DNA of 10,427 nucleotides, taken from positions 1 to 10,427 of the forward strand of contig CANQTI010000052.1 in NCBI GenBank assembly GCA_947626725.1, in the 5' to 3' direction. The DNA is from an uncultured Eisenbergiella sp. (GTDB taxonomy: Bacteria; Bacillota; Clostridia; Lachnospirales; Lachnospiraceae). A model generated the notes under the pieces. That model was given only the letters and a program-made list of their open reading frames with translations, was not told the origin of the DNA and made no database searches. The stretch's first letter is position 1; every line of letters begins with the position of its first letter. Both the position numbers and the translations under genes were made by a program. Positions 5,867 to 10,427 of this stretch are shown one piece after another.

Positions 5867-6781
5867 TCATCCCCGGTTCTCCGCGATGTCCCGCGCAAGC
5901 TGCCCCTTCAGGGCCTCCAGATCCGCAAACCGCTTTTCCGGGCGCAGGAACGACTGCAGGCGCACGGTGATGAAGGAATCGTAGAGATCGGATCCGAAAT
6001 CGTAGAGATACGTTTCCACGCTCACGGACGGATGTTCGCCGGTTTCCACCGTGGGCCGAACGCCGATATTGGTCAGCCCGCGAAACGTACCCAGGCGGCA
6101 CTCCACCTCGGACAGATACACGCCGAAGGGCGGCAGCAGCTTTTCCTCCGGCGGCAGCAGATTCACGGTAGGGAAGCCCAAACGGCGTCCGATGCGTCTG
6201 CCGTGGGCAACGCTGCCCATCACGGCATAGGGCGCGCCGAGCAGCCTGGCGGCCTCCTCCATGCGCCCGCCTGTCACCGCATCCCGCACGCGGGTGGAGC
6301 TGATGGCGAAGCCGTTGTCATACACCTTATCAATGATTTCCGCTTGATAGCCGCATCTCCTGGCCCAGGCACACAGAAGCGCACAGTCTCCGCGCCCCTG
6401 ATCCCCAAAGGAAAGATCACTTCCCGCCACCACCAGGGAGGCGTGCAGGCTGTCCCGCAGAATCTCCTCGATGAAGGTCTCCGGCGGCATGGCGGCGGTC
6501 TGCGCACTCAGAGGGAATTCCACCAGCACATCCGCGCCCATCTGCCGAAAGCAGCGACGCTTTTCCTCCTTCGTCATGAGCCCTTTGACGTTCGTCCCGG
6601 AAAAGAAAGAGGCCGGAGACGGATCGAAGGTAAACACTGCCGCCGTCAGCCCATCTTTTTTCGCCGCGAGGATATGCTCCAGAAGCGCGCGGTGCCCCCG
6701 GTGGAGCCCGTCAAACTTCCCGATCGCCACAGCAGAGGGCGCATTCAGTTGAAACCGGCTTTTCCCCGATATGATCCGCAA
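5867..6781 (-). CDS. ribF: Bifunctional riboflavin kinase / FAD synthetase
   Basis: RibF phosphorylates riboflavin to FMN and then adenylates FMN to FAD in the cytoplasm. The 304-residue length is normal. The N-terminal nucleotidyltransferase domain (about 1-185) has the GKFDGLHRGH motif (21-30) and ISSTRVRD (160-167). The C-terminal riboflavin kinase domain (about 185-304) has GRRLGFPTVNL (198-208), PFGVYL (218-223), TNIGVRPTV (237-245) and the catalytic Glu region VSVETYLYDF (253-262). The start is TTG at 6781: its first residues match the usual beginning of RibF and no in-frame ATG occurs before the FDG motif. Its ribosome binding site is poor. It sits 5 nt past the truB stop, so translation probably depends on ribosomes finishing truB. 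An ATG at 6794 is out of frame. Confidence 0.95.
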   Translation of the reverse strand: MRIISGKSRFQLNAPSAVAIGKFDGLHRGHRALLEHILAAKKDGLTAAVFTFDPSPASFFSGTNVKGLMTKEEKRRCFRQMGADVLVEFPLSAQTAAMPPETFIEEILRDSLHASLVVAGSDLSFGDQGRGDCALLCAWARRCGYQAEIIDKVYDNGFAISSTRVRDAVTGGRMEEAARLLGAPYAVMGSVAHGRRIGRRLGFPTVNLLPPEEKLLPPFGVYLSEVECRLGTFRGLTNIGVRPTVETGEHPSVSVETYLYDFGSDLYDSFITVRLQSFLRPEKRFADLEALKGQLARDIAENRG

Positions 6782-6786
6782 GGCCT

Positions 6787-7683
6787 TCAGCCATCCTTTC
6801 CCAAAAACATTTTCAGCGGACGGAACCGCCGCTTTTCCGCTTCCCAGCCGTAGATCCCCAGGAAAACGCCATCCGGGTCATAGACCCGCAGTTGTTCCGC
6901 CTGCCCGGCCGGAATCAGGTCCTCCGCGGACAGCGGATTTCCGTTCACCGCCGCCCTGTGGGCCGCTTCCCGAACACGCGCCGCAGGAAGACCGGAAAAC
7001 ACACTGTCCGTAGGCAGCAGGATCTCTCCCAGCCGCCCTTCTGCGGCAAACACCTCTATTTCTGCCAGCGTGTGCGCCTCTTCCAGCGTGAACTGCCCGC
7101 TCCTCGTACGCACCAGCGATTCCATGGCGCCGCCGCAGCTCAATTTCTGCCCGATATCGTGGCAGAGCGTGCGGATATAGGTCCCTTTAGAACAGATGAC
7201 ATCCATCGTGACCAACGGCAAGGCTATATCTGTGATCTCAAGAGAAAATATCGTCACGGCCCGGCTCTGCCGCTCCACCTCGCGTCCGGCCCGGGCCAGA
7301 TCGCAAAGCTTTTTTCCGTTCACCTTCAGCGCCGAATACATGGGCGGTACCTGCGCATATTCTCCTATAAAGGAAAGCACGGCGGCACGCACCGCGTCCT
7401 CTCCCGCCTCCACCGGCCGCTTATGCAGGATTTTTCCCGTCATATCCTGCGTATCCGTTTCCACGCCCAAGCGCATTACGGTCCGATATTCCTTGGTCTT
7501 TTCTGTCAGAAAATCACACAGCTTCGTCGCATTTCCCAGACAGACGGGAAGTACCCCGGACGCCGCCGGGTCCAGGGTACCGGTATGACCAATTTTTTTC
7601 TGTTTACAGATGCCCCGCAGCTTCGCCACCACATCAAAAGAGGTGAACCCGGGCTCCTTATAAACATTGAGGATCCCGTTCAT
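6787..7683 (-). CDS. truB: tRNA pseudouridine(55) synthase
   Basis: TruB isomerises U55 to pseudouridine in the T-loop of tRNAs. The 298-residue protein shows the catalytic motif IGHTGTLDPAASGVLPVCLG (31-50) with nucleophile Asp38. It also has the tyrosine motif TKEYR (63-67, Tyr66), PPMYSALKVNGKKLCDLAR (113-131) and SKGTYIR (165-171). A C-terminal PUA-like region lies at about 230-298. The ATG at 7683 is chosen over the GTG at 7689 because GGAG (7692-7689) is 5 nt before the ATG but overlaps the GTG. The start overlaps the stop of the upstream phosphoesterase gene as ATGA, so the two are translationally coupled. Confidence 0.96.
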   Translation of the reverse strand: MNGILNVYKEPGFTSFDVVAKLRGICKQKKIGHTGTLDPAASGVLPVCLGNATKLCDFLTEKTKEYRTVMRLGVETDTQDMTGKILHKRPVEAGEDAVRAAVLSFIGEYAQVPPMYSALKVNGKKLCDLARAGREVERQSRAVTIFSLEITDIALPLVTMDVICSKGTYIRTLCHDIGQKLSCGGAMESLVRTRSGQFTLEEAHTLAEIEVFAAEGRLGEILLPTDSVFSGLPAARVREAAHRAAVNGNPLSAEDLIPAGQAEQLRVYDPDGVFLGIYGWEAEKRRFRPLKMFLGKDG

Positions 7684-8657
7684 ACACACTCCGTTTCGCG
7701 CGCGGCTCCCCGAAGCTGCCGTTCAATGTAGAGCGAAAGATTGTTGATGCAGTCGTGATAGGTGCCGCGCATCGTGCAGCCTGCTGCCCGCCTGTGACCG
7801 CCGCCGCCGAAAAAGGAAGCGACCGCTGCCACATCTACCTTTTCTGAGGACCGCAGGCTGACTTTATATTCCTGCTGCCCCGTCTGATACAGGAACATGG
7901 CGCATTCTACACCGCGTATCGTGAGCAGCTGACTGGAAATACCGTCCAGATCCTTCGGTTCCACATTGTAAAAATCCATGGTTTTCCTGTCCACACCGCT
8001 GACGATGCAGCGTCCGTCCATGAACAACACGCTTTCCAGAAGCGCTCTGCCGAGAATCTGGTTCTGCAGATAACTCTTTTCATAAAACGTTTCGTCGATG
8101 AGCTTCGTGAAATCAAATCCGTAACCGATCAGCCTCGCCGCAATTTCCATCGTATGCGGCGTGGTATTGGAATATTTGAAAACGCCGGTATCATGGATGA
8201 TGCCGATATAGAGCGCCATGGCGATCGGCTCATCGATCTGTTCTTCCTCCAGCAGCTCATACACCAGCTCGCTGGCGGAGCTGGCCTTCGGATTGATGTA
8301 ATTCACCGTTCCGCAGCCCTTCGGATTGCTGATATGATGATCGATATTGATGGTTTTGGCCGCGGTTTCATAGCAGCATCCCGCCACACCGATGCGATCC
8401 GCATTGGTATCGATGACAATACATACATCATACAGCGCGCACGCCTCATATGCCGTCCGAATCGAGCCGATTTGATCGATACAGTTAAAAATATCCGCAG
8501 GCTGTTCCAGATACACGTCCACAGCAGCCTCCGGCAGCATTTTTTTCAGATAAAGATACATTCCCATACAGGCGCCTACACAGTCACCATCCGGCCTCTC
8601 ATGGCCGCAGATGGCGATTCTGTCCCGGCTCCCGAGTTCTTCCAGAATTTTTTTCAT
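7680..8657 (-). CDS. nrnA: DHH-DHHA1 phosphoesterase (nanoRNase / pAp phosphatase type)
   Basis: Proteins of this type hydrolyse very short RNAs (nanoRNA) and, in Bacillus NrnA, 3'-phosphoadenosine 5'-phosphate. Some homologues act on cyclic dinucleotides or their linear products. The 325-residue protein has the DHH domain: GHERPDGDCVG (18-28, metal ligands His19, Asp23, Asp25), VIDTNADR (81-88, Asp83), NIDHHIS (104-110) and IIHDTGVFKYSNT (153-165, Asp156). The DHHA1 substrate-binding motif GGGGHRRAAGC is at 284-294. No membrane or sensor domain is present, so it is the stand-alone cytoplasmic form. The ATG at 8657 has GGGAG 5 nt upstream, whereas the GTG at 8663 overlaps that site. It sits between rbfA and truB, and its stop overlaps truB. 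Substrate preference cannot be settled from sequence. Confidence 0.9.
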   Translation of the reverse strand: MKKILEELGSRDRIAICGHERPDGDCVGACMGMYLYLKKMLPEAAVDVYLEQPADIFNCIDQIGSIRTAYEACALYDVCIVIDTNADRIGVAGCCYETAAKTINIDHHISNPKGCGTVNYINPKASSASELVYELLEEEQIDEPIAMALYIGIIHDTGVFKYSNTTPHTMEIAARLIGYGFDFTKLIDETFYEKSYLQNQILGRALLESVLFMDGRCIVSGVDRKTMDFYNVEPKDLDGISSQLLTIRGVECAMFLYQTGQQEYKVSLRSSEKVDVAAVASFFGGGGHRRAAGCTMRGTYHDCINNLSLYIERQLRGAARETECV

Positions 8658-8711
8658 ATACACTCCCGCATATCGCGATCCCGATCAGGGAACCGCCTCA
8701 AACATGCCGCC

Positions 8712-8805
8712 CGGCAGAAAACGCCGGCCGTTTTCACGCCGTCCGGCAGCACACCGAACCATTCACGCTGCACGGCAAAGCGCCGGGCTTTTTCGCACCG
8801 CCCGG
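8712..8805. repeat. Imperfect GC-rich tandem stem-loop units between rbfA and nrnA
   Basis: Two related units lie about 60 nt apart, at about 8712-8746 and 8773-8805. Each starts CGGCA, then an A-rich stretch, then a 24-nt core (8723-8746 and 8782-8805) in which 19 of 24 positions agree. Each core can fold on itself: GCCGG with CCGGC in the first, CCGGGC with GCCCGG in the second. On the minus strand GAAAACG and CGTTTTC also form a 7-bp stem with a 5-nt loop. These look like a degenerate palindromic intergenic repeat that could affect mRNA stability between rbfA and nrnA. Confidence 0.5.
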
Positions 8806-8818
8806 AGCAGTCCCGGCC

Positions 8819-9217
8819 CTATTCCTGCGTTTCCTCCCCGTCGCGCTCCCGGCTTCTGGCCCTCTGGTCGTTCATGACCTCATCGATCCGCCGGGACATA
8901 TTCACACCATAGGCGATGGAGGAATCCGGAATAAAACGGATCTCGGGCGTGATGCGCAGATTGACCTTTTTTGCGATCTGAGCCCGCAGGAATCCCACCG
9001 CGCTGTTTAATCCCTCCAGTGTGGCTTTTCTGGCTTCCTCATCGCCCAAAACGCTGATATACGCTTTGCAGGTTTTCAGATCCGGCGCGACCTCTACCGA
9101 AGTTACGCTGGTCATAGGGGCAATCCGGGGGTCCTTGATCTCCGCCCGGATCACCTCTGCCATCACACGCTGCACCTCGCCGTTGATCCTGTTCAATTTT
9201 ACACTGTTTTTTCTCAT
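8819..9217 (-). CDS. rbfA: 30S ribosome-binding factor A
   Basis: RbfA binds the immature 30S subunit and helps process and fold the 5' end of 16S rRNA; it is needed for growth in the cold in E. coli. The 132-residue protein has a single type II KH fold. It opens RINGEVQRVMAEVIRAEIKDPRI (10-32), contains VTSVEVAPDLKTCKAYISVLG (38-58), and shows the AxG interhelical kink (AVG, 73-75) and IRFIPDSSIAYGVNMSRRIDEV (93-114). A charged tail (RARSRERDGEETQE) ends it. The ATG at 9217 has AAAGG about 11 nt upstream, a weak and distant site. A GC-rich hairpin lies between it and infB. It follows infB, the usual order. The same frame stays open for 54 codons beyond its TAG. Confidence 0.95.
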   Translation of the reverse strand: MRKNSVKLNRINGEVQRVMAEVIRAEIKDPRIAPMTSVTSVEVAPDLKTCKAYISVLGDEEARKATLEGLNSAVGFLRAQIAKKVNLRITPEIRFIPDSSIAYGVNMSRRIDEVMNDQRARSRERDGEETQE

Positions 9218-9258
9218 GCCGTCAAATGCCTTTCCGCTCCGTCAGATGGAAGACCGCG

Positions 9259-9275
9259 GACGGCCAAAGGCCGTC
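9259..9275 (-). promoter_or_regulatory. Perfect hairpin overlapping the infB stop codon
   Basis: GACGGCC (9275-9269), loop TTT, and GGCCGTC (9265-9259) form a perfect 7-bp stem that begins inside the infB TGA. No T-run follows, so it is not a standard terminator. The second arm could instead pair with GACGG at 9243-9239 or with GACGGC at 9223-9218, directly before the rbfA ATG. It may influence read-through or coupling between infB and rbfA; this is inference. Confidence 0.5.
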
Positions 9276-10427
9276 AGCGGGGCACCTCCACCATGATATA
9301 TGCTTCTATGATATCCAGCTCCTGCATCTTGTCGAAGCCCTCAAACACCAGACCGCATTCAAATCCGGCGCGCACTTCCTTCACATCATCCTTAAAGCGC
9401 TTCAGAGAAGCGAGGCTTCCCTCATAGATCTGGGTGCCTTCCCTGCTGATCCGGATCTTGCAGCCCCTCTGGAATACGCCGTCCAGCACATAGGAACCGG
9501 CGATGTTGCCAATATTGGACGCCTTGAAGATCTGGCGCACCTCCGCATGGCCGATGACCTTTTCCTCGTATACCGGATCCAGCATGCCTTTCATAGCCGC
9601 TTCAATATCCTCGATGGCCTGATAGATAACCTTGTAGAGACGAATATCCACATTTTCCGTTTCCGCAGTGGCTTTGGCCGTCGCATCCGGCCGCACGTTG
9701 AAACCGATGATGATGGCGTTGGACGCACTGGCCAGCGTGACGTCGGACTCGTTGATGGCGCCCACGCCGCCGTGGATACACTTCACCACCACTTCGTCGT
9801 TGGACAGCTTGGTCAGGCTCTGCTTCACCGCTTCCACGCTGCCCTGCACGTCGGCCTTGACGATCAGGTTCAGCTCCTTGAGGTTTCCTTCCTTGATCTG
9901 ATTGAACAGATCGTCCAGCGACATCCGGGACTTGGTCTCCTCGAGTTTCTTTTCTTTATTCTGATCGATGAAGGCTGCCGCATAGGATTTCGCTTCCTTA
10001 TCACTTTCATGGGCCAGGAATACATCTCCCGCATCCGGCACATCGGAAAGTCCCAGAATCTCCACTGGCGTGGAAGGCGTGGCCTCCTTCACCCGTTTTC
10101 CCTTGTCGTCGATCATGGCGCGAACCTTGCCGCTGGAGGAACCGGCGGAAACGAAATCGCCCACATGAAGCGTTCCCTTCTGCACCAGCACTCTGGCCAC
10201 CGGGCCTCTGCCTTTATCCAGCTCGGCCTCGATGACAATACCCCTGGCTCTGCGGTTCGGATTCGCTTTCAGCTCCAGCACCTCCGCCGTCAGGAGGATC
10301 ATCTCCAGCAGGTTCTGCAGGCCCTCGCCCGTCTTGGCAGACACCGGCGCAAATACCGTACTGCCGCCCCAGTCCTCTGCCTCCAGCCCGTATTCCGTCA
10401 GTTCCTGCTTCACCCGTTCCACATTGG
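9274..10427 (-). CDS. infB: Translation initiation factor IF-2, C-terminal part
   Basis: IF2 is the GTPase that brings initiator fMet-tRNA to the 30S subunit and promotes 50S joining. The window holds about 384 residues of the C-terminal half; the gene continues past the right edge, where the frame reads NVERVKQELTEYG. Visible are the G5 motif of the GTPase domain (PVSAKTGEG), the beta-barrel domain II (RARGIVIEAELDKGRGPVARVLVQ, then LHVGDFVSAG), and domain III (MSLDDLFNQIKEG, LIVKADVQGSVEAVKQSL, HGGVGAINESDV, IIGFNVRPD). The C-terminal tRNA-binding barrel follows (GHAEVRQIFK, GNIAGSYVLDG, SLKRFKDDVKEV, FECGL) and the protein ends IMVEVPR, the usual terminus. The N-terminal domains and the G1-G4 motifs are outside. 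It heads the cluster with rbfA, nrnA, truB and ribF. Confidence 0.98.
   Translation of the reverse strand, partial: NVERVKQELTEYGLEAEDWGGSTVFAPVSAKTGEGLQNLLEMILLTAEVLELKANPNRRARGIVIEAELDKGRGPVARVLVQKGTLHVGDFVSAGSSSGKVRAMIDDKGKRVKEATPSTPVEILGLSDVPDAGDVFLAHESDKEAKSYAAAFIDQNKEKKLEETKSRMSLDDLFNQIKEGNLKELNLIVKADVQGSVEAVKQSLTKLSNDEVVVKCIHGGVGAINESDVTLASASNAIIIGFNVRPDATAKATAETENVDIRLYKVIYQAIEDIEAAMKGMLDPVYEEKVIGHAEVRQIFKASNIGNIAGSYVLDGVFQRGCKIRISREGTQIYEGSLASLKRFKDDVKEVRAGFECGLVFEGFDKMQELDIIEAYIMVEVPR

Noticed and set aside
5772..6101. Minus-strand frame with a Lys/Glu-rich tail overlapping the end of ribF
   Set aside because: It overlaps the conserved ribF kinase domain in another frame; the charged tail simply reflects the purine-rich repeat tract after ribF.
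6032..6853. Plus-strand open frame opposite ribF, with similar ones opposite truB (6892-7731) and nrnA (8154-8912)
   Set aside because: All lie antisense to clear enzymes and show no family features.
1..10427. CRISPR array, tRNA or rRNA genes, prophage, toxin-antitoxin or defence system
   Set aside because: No regularly spaced repeats, no tRNA-like cloverleaf, no rRNA sequence, and no genes of such systems were recognised on either strand.

Overview
The window looks like chromosomal DNA from a Gram-positive, GC-rich member of the Clostridia, most likely a Lachnospiraceae. This rests on how familiar the PNPase, S15 and IF2 protein sequences look and on the strong AGGAGG-type ribosome binding sites; no database search was possible. 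All supported genes lie on the minus strand, so transcription runs from high to low coordinates.

Right part (about 5870-10427): a conserved translation and RNA-maturation cluster. In transcription order it holds infB (3' part), rbfA, a DHH-family phosphoesterase (nrnA-like), truB and ribF. nrnA and truB overlap in an ATGA. truB and ribF are separated by 5 nt, and ribF starts at TTG. The infB-rbfA and rbfA-nrnA gaps hold GC-rich stem-loops and an imperfect repeat.

Middle part (about 2031-5866): four units separate ribF from rpsO, which sit side by side in Bacillus subtilis. They are an aldo/keto reductase with a two-cluster ferredoxin-like tail, a secreted SH3-SH3-NlpC/P60 cell-wall hydrolase, the C-terminal remnant of an IS5-family transposase, and an unrecognised multi-pass membrane protein with a Gly/Asn/Gln-rich N-terminus. 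The DNA at about 2031-3400 is visibly AT-richer than the rest. The hydrolase has a full-consensus promoter (TTGACA, 17 nt, TATAAT). Directly over its predicted transcription start is a TGTTAC-N5-TGTTAC direct repeat that fits the WalR (YycF) box.

Left part (1-1910): the rpsO-pnp pair, with its own extended -10 promoter, a structured leader and an rpsO-pnp intergenic stem-loop. pnp runs off the left edge.

Together the core genes cover translation initiation (IF2), 30S maturation (RbfA, S15), tRNA modification (TruB), RNA turnover (PNPase, NrnA) and FMN/FAD synthesis (RibF). No complete new multi-gene system is evident. The most interesting points are the WalR-like site, the unknown membrane protein beside the IS remnant, and the structured gaps in the infB cluster.
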